64,000 bases of DNA, taken from the NCBI GenBank assembly GCA_965204925.1, contig OZ242021.1, forward strand, positions 1,550,001 through 1,614,000. The letters run 5' to 3'. Shown here one piece after another: positions 33,875 through 43,495 of this stretch. The position numbers and the translations under genes are program-made. A model generated the notes under the pieces. It had not been told where the DNA came from and made no database searches. It saw nothing but the letters and a program-made list of their open reading frames with translations. The number at the start of each line of letters is the position of its first letter. Within the stretch, counting starts at the first letter, position 1. This stretch comes from G963663315 sp965204925. Its GTDB lineage: Bacteria > Pseudomonadota > Gammaproteobacteria > Arenicellales > Poriferihabitantaceae.

Positions 33875-35872
33875 TCAGTTCGATAAAAGATTGCGTACCG
33901 CATTCACCACATTTGCGGTGGTCATTCCCAGATACTCGAATACATCCTTCGCCGGGGCCGACTCCCCGAACGTCTCGATACTGATGACGGCGCCCTCCGG
34001 TCCGACATATTTCAGCCAGCCGTCACCTACCCCGGCCTCGACTGCGACGCGCGCTTTCACCGCAGGCGGCAATACCGAGTCCCGGTAATCGTGGTCCTGG
34101 CTGTCGAAGCGGTCGGTGGACGGCATGGAAACCACCCGGATGTGATGCCCGGACAGCTGCCTTGCCGCGGCCATTGCCAGTTCAACCTCTGACCCTGTGG
34201 CAATGATGACGGCGTCGGGCGTCTGCCCGCAGTCGCGCAGTACGTAGCCGCCTTTTTGAATCCGGTCGATCTGGTCACGACTGCGAGATTGATGGGGCAG
34301 ATTCTGCCGGGAGAAGATTAATGAAAAGGGTTGGTCCACCGACTCGATGGCCTGTTGCCAGGCGACCGCCGATTCAACCGCGTCGCACGGCCGCCAGACG
34401 GACATGCGCGGCATCAATCTCAGGGTGGCGGTCTGTTCCACCGCTTGGTGGGTCGGACCGTCTTCACCCAGACCGACCGAATCATGGGTGAATACGAACA
34501 GGCTGGGAATTTTCATCAGCGCGGACATACGCAAGGCGTTCCTGGCGTATTCCGAAAACATCAGGAAGGTTGCGCAGTAGGGCTTGAACCCTCCGTGCAA
34601 GGCCATGCCATTGACGATCGCCGCCATTGCGAATTCACGGACGCCAAAATAGATATAGTTGCCCTCCTCAACGGATTCGATCCCCCTGGAACCGGACCAC
34701 AATGTCAGATTCGACCCGGCCAGATCGGCAGAACCTCCGATCAACTCCGGCAGCAAGGGGCCGAACCCTTCAAGCGCGTTTTGCGAAGCCTTTCTTGACG
34801 CAATGGTTTCCGCCTGACGGTCGACGGCGTCAATGAACGCGGCGCTCTCGTATTCCCAGCTATCCGGCAATTTGCCGTCCGTTCTTCTTCGCAACTCGGT
34901 CGCGAGCTGCGGGTAGCGGCTCTCGTATTCGGCGAACATTTCCCGCCAGAGAGCCTGGGCCTGTATTCCCGCTTCACAGGCATTCCACGAATCCCGGATA
35001 TCCGGCGGAATCTCGAATGGCGCATGGTCCCATCCCAGGCGCTGGCGCGTCAACTCGACTTCTTCCTCTCCCAGGGCGCTGCCATGGCTGGATTCCTTGC
35101 CGGCCTTGTTGGGGGAGCCGTAGCCAATCACGGTTTTGCAGCAGATGATGCTGGGTCGGGCAGATTCGGCGCGGGCTTGTTCAATGGCGCCGCGGATGGC
35201 TTCGGGGTCGTGCCCGTCGACATCGGCTATCACCTGCCAGCCATAGCTTTCAAATCGTAACGGAGTATTGTCGGTAAACCAGCCTTCCACTTTGCCGTCT
35301 ATGGATATGCCGTTGTCGTCATAGAAAGCGATCAGCTTGCCGAGCTTCAGGGTCCCGGCCAGCGAACAGCCTTCATGGGAGACTCCTTCCATCAGACAGC
35401 CATCGCCCAGAAAGACATAAGTAAAATGATCGACCGGATTATAGCCGCCGCGATTGAATTGGGCTGCCAGTGTTTTTTCTGCAATCGCCATGCCGACCGC
35501 GTTGCAAATTCCCTGACCGAGTGGCCCGGTGGTGGTTTCCACTCCGGGGGTATACCCATATTCGGGGTGTCCCGGCGTTTGCGAGCGCAGCTGCCGGAAA
35601 TTCCTGATTTGCTCGATCGGCAGATTATATCCGGTCAGGTGCAACAGGGAATAAATCAGCATCGAGGCATGCCCGTTTGACAGGACGAACCGATCCCGGT
35701 CCGCCCATTTCGGGTCCGCGGGATTATGCTTCAGGTAGTCGTGCCAGAGTACTTCGGCAATATCGGCCATTCCCATCGGCGCTCCGGGGTGACCGGATCC
35801 GGCCTTTTGTACCGCATCCATGCTGAGCGCCCGTATTGCATTCGCTCTTTGCCGCCGGCTTACTGACGCCAT
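33875..35872 (-). CDS. tkt: Transketolase
   Basis: A 665-residue thiamine-diphosphate enzyme of the pentose phosphate pathway. Landmarks: GSGHPGAPMGMADIAEVLW, TPGHPEYGYTPGVETTTGPL, the TPP motif GDGCLMEGVSHEG and the substrate loop HDSVGLGEDGPTHQ. ATG 35872 fits the family length (E. coli TktA 663 aa); an upstream frame to 35950 is not conserved. First gene of the leftward tkt-gap-pgk cluster. The 298-bp gap to the next gene has no further gene that I can support. Confidence 0.96.
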   Translation of the reverse strand: MASVSRRQRANAIRALSMDAVQKAGSGHPGAPMGMADIAEVLWHDYLKHNPADPKWADRDRFVLSNGHASMLIYSLLHLTGYNLPIEQIRNFRQLRSQTPGHPEYGYTPGVETTTGPLGQGICNAVGMAIAEKTLAAQFNRGGYNPVDHFTYVFLGDGCLMEGVSHEGCSLAGTLKLGKLIAFYDDNGISIDGKVEGWFTDNTPLRFESYGWQVIADVDGHDPEAIRGAIEQARAESARPSIICCKTVIGYGSPNKAGKESSHGSALGEEEVELTRQRLGWDHAPFEIPPDIRDSWNACEAGIQAQALWREMFAEYESRYPQLATELRRRTDGKLPDSWEYESAAFIDAVDRQAETIASRKASQNALEGFGPLLPELIGGSADLAGSNLTLWSGSRGIESVEEGNYIYFGVREFAMAAIVNGMALHGGFKPYCATFLMFSEYARNALRMSALMKIPSLFVFTHDSVGLGEDGPTHQAVEQTATLRLMPRMSVWRPCDAVESAVAWQQAIESVDQPFSLIFSRQNLPHQSRSRDQIDRIQKGGYVLRDCGQTPDAVIIATGSEVELAMAAARQLSGHHIRVVSMPSTDRFDSQDHDYRDSVLPPAVKARVAVEAGVGDGWLKYVGPEGAVISIETFGESAPAKDVFEYLGMTTANVVNAVRNLLSN

Positions 35873-36170
35873 CCGGTTCCTCTCGTCGGGATCATGGATA
35901 CGATGAGTGGGATTGCAGAGAGCAACTGGCGCTTTTGGATTGAAGGTCAATACACAGGAGAGCGTTCAATATAGCGGTTTGCAGTCGGTCCAGTCAACCC
36001 GTTTGTCCGCATATCTGCGCCCTGTGCGCCTGCCCGGACTGCGCATTGCAAAAAGACCTGAATCCGTCAAAATCAGGATTGCTGTAGCCGGGTAGCGTCG
36101 GGTAAATACGATGACCTTTATGCTATGATTGCAGGCCTGCCTTATGCAATCGGATTAAGGGTGACCAACG

Positions 36171-37751
36171 ATGACAACGGACAGACTGGAACTGCCGATA
36201 GGAGAGGCGTCTTTCCGAAGTATTCGGGAATGGGATTTTTACTATGTGGACAAGACCCCGTATATCCAGAGTCTGGCGCGCAGGCCCGGATACTACTTCC
36301 TGTCCCGCCCGCGAAGGTTCGGCAAGAGCCTGTTAATTTCTACCCTGAAGGAGTTGTTCGAGGGCAACGAGGAGTTATTCCGCGGGCTTTATATTCATGA
36401 GCTCTGGGACTGGAACAACAAACATCCGGTGGTGCGTCTGAGCTTTGACGCGAACTACAGCGAGTCGGGGAACCTGAAGAGCAATATCTTCAATCAACTG
36501 GCAACACATGAAAAACGGGCAGGAATCAAACCGCCGCCAGAGGCTCGTACGGCTCCGGATCGCCTGCACAACCTGATTGTCAGTCTCTATGATGAAACCG
36601 GACAACAGGTGGTGATTCTGATAGACGAATACGACAAGCCGATACTGGATGTACTGGAGAACAAGGAACTGGCGCGTGAGAACCGCGATTATCTGCGCGG
36701 CTTCTACGGCATGATCAAGGGCTGCGCTCGCTACATTCGTTTCGTATTCATCACCGGCATCAGCATGTACTCGAAGGTCAGCCTGTTCTCGGTGCTGAAT
36801 AACCTTTACGACCTCAGCCTGAATCCCGACTATGCCACCCTGTGCGGTTATACCGAGAAAGACCTTGAAACGGTGTTTGCCGCGGAAATGGCAAGTGTGA
36901 CGGACGATGACCGCGAGAATATTCGCCACTGGTACAACGGCTATCACTGGCTGGGCAACGAGAAGGTTTACAACCCGTTCGATATCCTGCTGTATTTCAG
37001 GAACCGGAAGTTCATTCCCTGGTGGTATGAGACCGGCACGCCTTCTTTTTTGTACGAGCGCATGGCAAGCGGAGCGGTCAATACACTTGATTTGGAAAAC
37101 CTGAGTATGTCCCGCAGGAATTTGTCCACGTTCGAGGTAGGGCGAGTCAATCTGAACGCCCTGTTATTCCAGTGCGGGTATCTGACTATTGTCGAGGAAG
37201 AAGTTCGTCCGGAAGGAATCTTATTCACGCTGGACTATCCCAATCACGAGGTGCGCCTGAGTCTGAACCAGGAATTGCTGGACGCGGCTACCGGAGATTT
37301 GGAGAAAGCCTCGGAGGATGGCAGGGCGCTGATTGCCTTGCTGGACGCCAACGACTTTGCGGGATTCGAGCGGGAGTTGCAGGCCTTCTTTGCCGGTATT
37401 CCGTATCAGTGGCATACGCACAACGACGGGGGTCGTAGCGAGGGTCATTATGCGACCGTGCTGTACGCCTGTTTCCGCGCCCTGGGTCTGGAGATGCGGG
37501 TGGAAGAGTCCACCGGTCGGGGTCGTTCGGACATGGTATTGATGCGTGAGGGTCAGGTATTTGTGCTGGAGTTCAAGGTAGCGGATGATGAGTCGCAGGC
37601 TGCGGTGAAGGCGGATGAGGCGTTGGCGCAGATAGTAAGTAAGGATTATGCGGGCAGGTACTGTACGGGGAATCAGCGCATTCATGTGCTGGCGGTGATT
37701 TTCAACCGCAAGACGCGCAATCTGGAAATGCTCAAAACGCAAGCAGCCTGA
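36171..37751 (+). CDS. AAA-ATPase-like / PD-(D/E)XK nuclease superfamily protein, copy A
   Basis: 526 residues of the family with an N-terminal AAA-ATPase-like domain (PF09820 type) and a C-terminal PD-(D/E)XK domain (PF08011 type). The P-loop is RPRRFGKS (46-53) and Walker B is ILIDEYDKP (149-157). Nuclease residues are likely Asp454, Glu467 and Lys469 (GRSDMVLM...FVLEFK). The family is abundant in some bacteria and often multi-copy; function is unproven and mobile-element or defence roles are suggested. A near-twin lies at 56345-57919 on the opposite strand. The C-terminal halves are almost identical; the N-terminal halves differ more. Confidence 0.82.
   Translation: MTTDRLELPIGEASFRSIREWDFYYVDKTPYIQSLARRPGYYFLSRPRRFGKSLLISTLKELFEGNEELFRGLYIHELWDWNNKHPVVRLSFDANYSESGNLKSNIFNQLATHEKRAGIKPPPEARTAPDRLHNLIVSLYDETGQQVVILIDEYDKPILDVLENKELARENRDYLRGFYGMIKGCARYIRFVFITGISMYSKVSLFSVLNNLYDLSLNPDYATLCGYTEKDLETVFAAEMASVTDDDRENIRHWYNGYHWLGNEKVYNPFDILLYFRNRKFIPWWYETGTPSFLYERMASGAVNTLDLENLSMSRRNLSTFEVGRVNLNALLFQCGYLTIVEEEVRPEGILFTLDYPNHEVRLSLNQELLDAATGDLEKASEDGRALIALLDANDFAGFERELQAFFAGIPYQWHTHNDGGRSEGHYATVLYACFRALGLEMRVEESTGRGRSDMVLMREGQVFVLEFKVADDESQAAVKADEALAQIVSKDYAGRYCTGNQRIHVLAVIFNRKTRNLEMLKTQAA
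36990..37740 (+). repeat. Arm A of a long inverted repeat (with 56356-57106)
   Basis: The 3' half of copy A matches the reverse complement of the 3' half of copy B with only rare base differences, for example one base in the 60 bp around 37090-37150. The two arms are about 18.6 kb apart and in opposite orientation, so recombination between them would invert the interval. Boundaries are approximate. Confidence 0.75.
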
Positions 37752-37827
37752 AAGATCGCGGATGGTTATAGATAGCCTGCGCCATGAAATCCAGCGGGTG
37801 AACACCGCGGAAACCTGAAACAGATAC

Positions 37828-38829
37828 ATGAACAGGAACAAGAACCTTCACGGAGCCAAGCGGGCGAAACAGGACGATTTCTATACACAGCTTGCGGATA
37901 TTGAAAACGAGCTGAAACACTACAAGAAGCGCTTTACAGGCAAGACGGTTTACTGCAACTGCGACGATCCCCGGGTGAGCAACTTCTTTCACTATTTCTC
38001 GTTCAACTTCACACATCTCGGCCTGAAAAAACTCATCAGCGCCTGTTACAGGAACGCTCAACCGGATATGTTCAGCCAGCATGATACAGGGCGCGCCATC
38101 TGGCTGGAATACGAAGGAATCCCCGGACAGCCTGTCCCCACCCCGCAGGACATCGGCATCCGCGCATTCGAGGGAGACGGGGATTTTCGCAGCGCGGAGA
38201 GCATTGCGCTTCTGAAACAGGCGGATATTGTCGTGACCAACCCGCCCTTCTCCCTGTTTCGGGAATACGTCGCCCAACTGATCGAATACAAAAAGAAATT
38301 CCTGATTATCGGTAACATGAACGCGACCACTTACAAGGAGATTTTCCCGCTGATCAAGGACAACAAGGTTTGGCTGGGGCCGAGTATTACGAGCGGGGAC
38401 AGGGAGTTCGGCGTTCCTGATCACTACCCGTTGATAGCGGCCTCAAGCAGGATTGATGAGAGTGGTAAAAAATTCATCAGGGTCAAGGGGGTTCGATGGT
38501 TCACCAATCTGGACCATAAAAAACGGCACGAGAAACTGATCCTCTATCGCAAATACACGCCCGAAGACTACCCGACATACGACAATTATGACGCCATCAA
38601 TGTAGACAAGACCCAGGATATTCCCGCCGATTATGATGGCGTGATGGGCGTGCCGATCACGTTCCTGGACAAGTACAACCCGGATCAGTTTGAGATTGTT
38701 GGAATGGACAGACCACTAATAACCGAGCTAACCGGAAAGCAAAGCAGGTTCAGGATCAAGGGAAAGGAGATTTACGCAAGAGTTGCCATTCGCAGCAGCA
38801 AGCAAAATAATGGACATCAGACTTCTTGA
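37828..38829 (+). CDS. EcoRI-type adenine-specific DNA methyltransferase
   Basis: A 333-residue protein of the EcoRI methylase family (PF13651 type). N-terminal AKRAKQDDFYTQLADIE is typical, and the catalytic motif IV is VTNPPF at residues 136-141, followed by FLIIGNMNATTYKEIFP and WFTNLDHKKR. M.EcoRI is 326 residues, so this is full length. It should transfer a methyl group to adenine N6 of a short palindrome; the recognition site cannot be read from sequence. The DUF262-HNH gene starts 20 bp before its end. No EcoRI-like restriction gene is present, so the HNH protein may be the cutter. Confidence 0.87.
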   Translation: MNRNKNLHGAKRAKQDDFYTQLADIENELKHYKKRFTGKTVYCNCDDPRVSNFFHYFSFNFTHLGLKKLISACYRNAQPDMFSQHDTGRAIWLEYEGIPGQPVPTPQDIGIRAFEGDGDFRSAESIALLKQADIVVTNPPFSLFREYVAQLIEYKKKFLIIGNMNATTYKEIFPLIKDNKVWLGPSITSGDREFGVPDHYPLIAASSRIDESGKKFIRVKGVRWFTNLDHKKRHEKLILYRKYTPEDYPTYDNYDAINVDKTQDIPADYDGVMGVPITFLDKYNPDQFEIVGMDRPLITELTGKQSRFRIKGKEIYARVAIRSSKQNNGHQTS

Positions 38830-39924
38830 AATCACTGTCGGCGATCTTGCGAACGACTACAGGGACGACGGCGAAGGTGGTGTTACCGGCTATGGCGGCA
38901 AGCTGGATATTCGCCCGCCCTTTCAGCGCGAGTTCGTCTACAAGGACAAACAACGGGAGGCGGTCATTGATACCGTCTTTAACGGTTATCCGCTGAATGT
39001 CATGTACTGGGCCGACTGCGCAGACGACAGATTCGAGATCATTGACGGGCAGCAGCGCACGATCTCGATCTGCCAGTTTGTGGAGGGCGACTTTTCGGTA
39101 AACCTCGGAAATTTCAATGCCCCTCGCGCCTTTCATAATCTGCAAGACGATGAGCAACGGCGCATTCTCGAATCCCGGCTTATGGTGTATGCCTGTAGCG
39201 GGACAGACAGCGAGAAACTGGAATGGTTCAGGACCGTCAATATCGCCGGGGAGAAACTGACCGATCAGGAACTGCGAAACGCCGTCTATTCCGGCTCCTG
39301 GGTCACCGATGCCAAGCGCTATTTCAGCCGAACTGGCGGGGTCGCATACAGAAGGGGCAAGGATTATCTGAAAGGGGCGCCAATCCGACAGGACTATCTG
39401 GAAACCGCTATCAAGTGGATCAGCAATGCCCGTTCTGCTGACGAAATCGCCGAGTACATGGGCAATCATCAGAATGATCCGAACGCGGAGGAATTATGGC
39501 GCCACTTTGAGTCCGTCATCGAATGGGTCGAGGCGACGTTCACGGAAAAGCGGAAATTCATGCAGGGTATTGACTGGGGCAGCCTTTACCGTGACTACGG
39601 AATTCGGAAAGACTTGGACCCGACTGCAATTGAGACTGAAACAAAACGGCTCATCAACGACAATGATGTCACGAAAAATCCGGCATATACCGGTATATTC
39701 TCACCCGTGACGAGAAACACCTGAACATCCGCTCCTTTGATGCTACCATTAAACAAAAAGCCTGGGAGCGTCAGAACGGCATATGCCAGAAATGCAAGAA
39801 AGAATTTGATCTGGAAAAGATGGAGGCCGACCACATTACCCCTTGGTCCGAAGGCGGAAAAACAAACGAAGAAAACTGCCAACTGCTCTGCAAAGAATGC
39901 AACCGCCGGAAGTCCGACAGATAA
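38810..39924 (+). pseudogene. DUF262-HNH endonuclease, frameshifted
   Basis: The N-terminal ~300 residues are a DUF262 (ParB/sulfiredoxin-like) domain with PPFQR (36-40) and DGQQRT (79-84). The open frame stops at 39724, but the next frame continues with LTRDEKHLNIRSFD and an HNH domain: CQKCKKEF, EADHITPWSEGG, NCQLLCKECNRRK, ending at 39924. Inserting one base near 39682 (CCGGC to CCGGGC) restores a smooth NPGIYRYILTRDEKHL. This is either a true 1-nt deletion or an assembly error. Overlap with the methyltransferase gene suggests a type II-like restriction pair; GmrSD-type type IV enzymes also carry DUF262. Confidence 0.78.
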
Positions 39925-40048
39925 GCCGGGGGCAGATTCGCAATCTATATCATAGTGTGCATAAGGGGCGGGGGATAGAATATGATCAGCAACAAAAGAA
40001 GTGCAAAAGAAATTATCTCGAACAACCCGATTGGATAACAGTGATGGA

Positions 40049-40372
40049 GTGAATCGTTGGCGACCGTTCCCTGATCCGCTTTCAGGTGGCTATTTGGTTG
40101 CTCCTTTGGGGCCGGGCGTATACGAACTACGAAACAGCGCGACCAGTGAATTGGTGCTGTTTGGCTACAGCAAGAATGTTGCTTCCCGCATGTCCTCTCT
40201 GTTGCCCCCTCCATACGGGACGGGGAACCGGAACAATCGGGAGAAGAAAGAATATGTGCTGGAACACCTTGTCGATATGGAATACCGAACCAGAGCCTGC
40301 CCTGACAAGAAAACCGCCCAAAAAGAAGAACAAAATTTACGGGCGCGCAACTATTATCTCTTCAACATATAG
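40049..40372 (+). CDS. GIY-YIG-like small nuclease-domain protein
   Basis: About 107 residues from GTG 40049 (GTG 40001 in the same frame is an alternative). The pattern fits a compact GIY-YIG domain: GPGVYELRN for the GIY strand, LFGYSKNVASRM for the YIG strand with the catalytic Arg, and a late Glu in KKTAQKEEQNLRA. The YIG tyrosine position is less standard. It follows the DUF262-HNH gene by 124 bp on the same strand and so probably belongs to the same locus. Its role there is unknown. Confidence 0.55.
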   Translation: MNRWRPFPDPLSGGYLVAPLGPGVYELRNSATSELVLFGYSKNVASRMSSLLPPPYGTGNRNNREKKEYVLEHLVDMEYRTRACPDKKTAQKEEQNLRARNYYLFNI

Positions 40373-40582
40373 CCGAAAGAATACCCGTAGCTTTTCTTGG
40401 ACATGACGGTTTACAAGGCGGTCATCACGACTGCAATGGGTAAATTGTGTCCGGCGAACAAACAGCTTGCAACTATTATAGTATAGCGAACACAGGGCGA
40501 TTCCATACGGTTTCAGCTATGGGGTCTCCCTGTGCGGGTTTGTTGCGGGCAAATATGGTCTGGAGGGTAGAATCAGGATATT

Positions 40583-41842
40583 TCATGTCGGGATATTCGG
40601 GGCAGGTTCCGGGACAGTCGGGCGGCGCAGAAATTCCACGGGGTCAAGAACCGGAACAATGCGGCCGTCCGCCAGAACCGTGATTCCGGTAATCCCGCGT
40701 ACCGAAGCCAATTGGGTTCCCGGGGTATGGATTGCGGCTTCAGCGGTTCCCTCGAACTGATCAACCCCGAAAGCCGAAATTTGATCTGCGGAGCGTATCA
40801 ATAGCACAGACCGCCGGCGCGGTTTGATGCCCGGTCCGCTTTGACCGGTTCTCCCGACCAGATCAAAAACCGGTATCCGCTGATCGTCTGTCTGAACATA
40901 TCTGTGATCGTCAACCACGCTGAATTTTTCGTCTGTAGTCTGCAGAGCGCGTTCAATGGCGGCGGTCCGTATCGCAAAATGCCAGTCGCCGACCCGGACA
41001 AGCAGTACACGGCAAAGGGTCATGTTTCCCCTGACCATCCCGGCCCGGATCAGCCCGGCCTGAAGTCGCTCGCCATAATGTGATTGCCGGTTCAGTGTAG
41101 CGGAAAAATCCGACACCTGCCCGCGCAACTTTCTTTCCACCCTGATCAGGGTATCCAATTGCAGATTGACTTTTCGCACGCGCGCCGCGAATCCTTCGCC
41201 ACGTTCCGTATCCATGGCTTGCAAGTCGCTGCGGATCTGGTTGATATGGTATTTCAGGGCATTCAGGTCGCGGCGCATTTGCTCCACTGTATTCCCCAGC
41301 CGGCTTCGCGTCAGCCCCAGTTCACCGGAAAAATCCAGCAGATACGAGAATTTCCGGTTTTCATTCATCGCAGAACCGTCCGCAGACCGTGTCATGCAGA
41401 GCCCGTTTTCCTCTTGCCGGCCCGCGGAATCCGGTGTTCCGGGTTCTCTGTCGGTCAGCAAGGATTCCACGATACCGGTCAGGGAGCGCATATGATCCCT
41501 GGCGGAGGCGGGCGTCATACTGGCGGCCATAGTCAGGCCATCGTGCATTTCCTCAAGAAGATTGATCAGGGCCTGTTCACTATCGTAATCCGAAATCCGG
41601 CCATTGCCGCCATATTGATCCATCAACTTCTCCACGGCGCGGCTTAGTCTGGAGACATCCTGGTAATCCGCCGTTTGCGCGCCGGCTCGCAAAGCGCTGA
41701 AGCACTCCCGTATACCATCAAAACTTCCTGCCTTTTCGCCTGTCGCGCGCCACTCCCCCAGAAGAGAGTGAATCCTGAACAGCAGATGCTGCAACTCTTC
41801 GGGAAATTCCCTGTCTGTCTCTCCGACAGTCTGTCCTGCCAT
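40583..41842 (-). CDS. ChpA/PilL-like protein lacking the histidine kinase core
   Basis: 419 residues. Residues ~1-130 look like a helical Hpt-like or remnant P1 region; ~165-275 match the ChpA segment SGELGLTRSRLGNTVEQM...RLQAGLIRAGMV that normally leads into the ATPase; ~278-410 are a CheW-like domain (CRVLLVRVGDWHFAIRTAAIERAL, IPVFDLVG, VRGITGITVLADGRIVPVLDP). The HATPase domain expected between GLIRAGM and CheW is absent, as is a receiver domain, with no frameshift at the junction. It starts 3 bp after the pilJ-like gene. Kinase activity is therefore unlikely. Confidence 0.72.
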   Translation of the reverse strand: MAGQTVGETDREFPEELQHLLFRIHSLLGEWRATGEKAGSFDGIRECFSALRAGAQTADYQDVSRLSRAVEKLMDQYGGNGRISDYDSEQALINLLEEMHDGLTMAASMTPASARDHMRSLTGIVESLLTDREPGTPDSAGRQEENGLCMTRSADGSAMNENRKFSYLLDFSGELGLTRSRLGNTVEQMRRDLNALKYHINQIRSDLQAMDTERGEGFAARVRKVNLQLDTLIRVERKLRGQVSDFSATLNRQSHYGERLQAGLIRAGMVRGNMTLCRVLLVRVGDWHFAIRTAAIERALQTTDEKFSVVDDHRYVQTDDQRIPVFDLVGRTGQSGPGIKPRRRSVLLIRSADQISAFGVDQFEGTAEAAIHTPGTQLASVRGITGITVLADGRIVPVLDPVEFLRRPTVPEPAPNIPT

Positions 41843-41845
41843 TTT

Positions 41846-43492
41846 TTAGCCGTTTCCCGATCGGGGTTCGGGCAGTGTGAACCCGCCGCTCGTCCGTTCC
41901 AGTCGATTTGCAGCCAGTTTCGTTTTTTCCAGCGCGACTGCAATCCCGGACACATCCAGCCAGGCCTTGGCTGTGGAATCTTGCAGTTTCTGCATTCTTT
42001 TCGCGGCGTTTTCAAGCAGTTTTAATTCATTTTCCAACTCGTCCGACAGCTGATCCACGATTTCAGGCAATGGCCGACTCAGGGTTTCAATTTCCTGCAA
42101 TGTTCCCCGGGTCCGGTCTGCGCCGGCTGTTCCTGAAGCCGCTTCCCGGTTTACTGCCTGTATGCAGGTCATGGCATGGTCGGCCTCCTGGCGGAGGCCC
42201 TCCACCAGTTCGGCAATTTCATTCAATGCGTGCGTCGAGCGTTGCGCCAGACTCCGGATTTCTTCGGCAGTTCCCGCGAAGTCCGGGCCCGGAGCGGATG
42301 TCGCCTGTATGCAGGCATTCAGTGATAACGTATGGGTCTGTTCGGTCATATCCTGCATTGAATCCACGATATCCCGGATTTGCAGGCATCCCTCGTTCAG
42401 GCGTTGCAGGTGAATACCGGTTTTCTGTACCTGATTGCTCGCCGTGTCCATCCTCTGCGCCGTATCCCGCAACGTGTTCATTCCCTGCTGTGCGAGCTTT
42501 GTATATTTCCGGACTTGTGGCATTGATGCGACTGCCGATTGACTGGCCCTGTAAATTCTGTCCGACAAATTCATCATGCCGGCGGCGCAATCCGAAATTT
42601 CACTGGATTGGAAGGTGCGGTGGTTCTTCAACCGGACCATGAACTCTGCTGCTCTTGCCGCGGCTTGCGAGACCTCGCCTGCAGCTTGCCTGATTCCACT
42701 AACCAGACCGCGCATCTGGCTGACGGCGCTGTTGATCGAGTTTGCGACCGGAGCCGTGACATCACCGGTTATCCGGGCTTTTACAGTCAGGTTTCCCTGC
42801 GCCAGGCCCTTTGCTTCATCTGTTAATCGGGCCACCGCCAGTCTCGTGTTTCTGGAATCACTGTGCGCTGTCCGCCACAACCCGCCCAGGGACAATAACA
42901 CGAGTCCACCCGCCAGGAATGACAAGACCCGCTCCGACATTACCGGGGCGGGACTCAGGTGGCCCTGCAGACTATGGGTGAGACCGGTGACGGTATTGCC
43001 CAGGGCAATCACATTGTTGACGAAACTGCGAATCGCACGAGGGTCCCCTGGCGCTCTTTCATCGGCGCCGGTGAACAGGCTGTCAAGGTCTGCGCCTGCT
43101 TTCGCCAATGCCTGTTCAATTCGCGCCACCGCCGCCATCACTGACTCCGGGACAGGGCTGTTATTTTGCCCGCTCCCCTGCAGGAGGGTTGATATGAATC
43201 GCGGGTGGCGCCGCCAGTTATCCACGGACTCGAGTTGGGAAAGACTTGTTTTGATGCGCCTGGTCAGGGCACTGATCACTTCAGGAGCCCCGGCTCTCCC
43301 GGTCAACCTTGCGGGCGGCCTTGCAGTTACGGCGCGCAACGATTGATGCGCGATTTCACGGATATCCGCCTCCAGTCGTGAATGCGCTGTATGTAATTGC
43401 GCCCGATTCTCCGAGCGCGCCATTTGCAGGGCTTCGGAGTAGACCAGCGTTGCGAAAGAAGCCAGCATGATCAAAAGATAAATCTTGTTCAC
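41846..43492 (-). CDS. pilJ: PilJ-like methyl-accepting chemotaxis protein
   Basis: A 548-residue receptor of the type IV pilus chemosensory (Pil-Chp) pathway. A membrane segment lies at residues ~3-19, a periplasmic sensor to ~185, a second membrane segment ~190-207, then HAMP (RLTDEAKGLAQGNLTVKARI) and a long coiled-coil signalling domain. The usually conserved tip is eroded: where most MCPs have LALNAAIEAARAGE and ADEVR, this protein reads LSLNACIQATSAPGPD and AEEIRSLAQRS. It lies 3 bp after pilI and 3 bp before the chpA-like gene. Confidence 0.82.
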   Translation of the reverse strand: MNKIYLLIMLASFATLVYSEALQMARSENRAQLHTAHSRLEADIREIAHQSLRAVTARPPARLTGRAGAPEVISALTRRIKTSLSQLESVDNWRRHPRFISTLLQGSGQNNSPVPESVMAAVARIEQALAKAGADLDSLFTGADERAPGDPRAIRSFVNNVIALGNTVTGLTHSLQGHLSPAPVMSERVLSFLAGGLVLLSLGGLWRTAHSDSRNTRLAVARLTDEAKGLAQGNLTVKARITGDVTAPVANSINSAVSQMRGLVSGIRQAAGEVSQAAARAAEFMVRLKNHRTFQSSEISDCAAGMMNLSDRIYRASQSAVASMPQVRKYTKLAQQGMNTLRDTAQRMDTASNQVQKTGIHLQRLNEGCLQIRDIVDSMQDMTEQTHTLSLNACIQATSAPGPDFAGTAEEIRSLAQRSTHALNEIAELVEGLRQEADHAMTCIQAVNREAASGTAGADRTRGTLQEIETLSRPLPEIVDQLSDELENELKLLENAAKRMQKLQDSTAKAWLDVSGIAVALEKTKLAANRLERTSGGFTLPEPRSGNG

Positions 43493-43495
43493 TTT

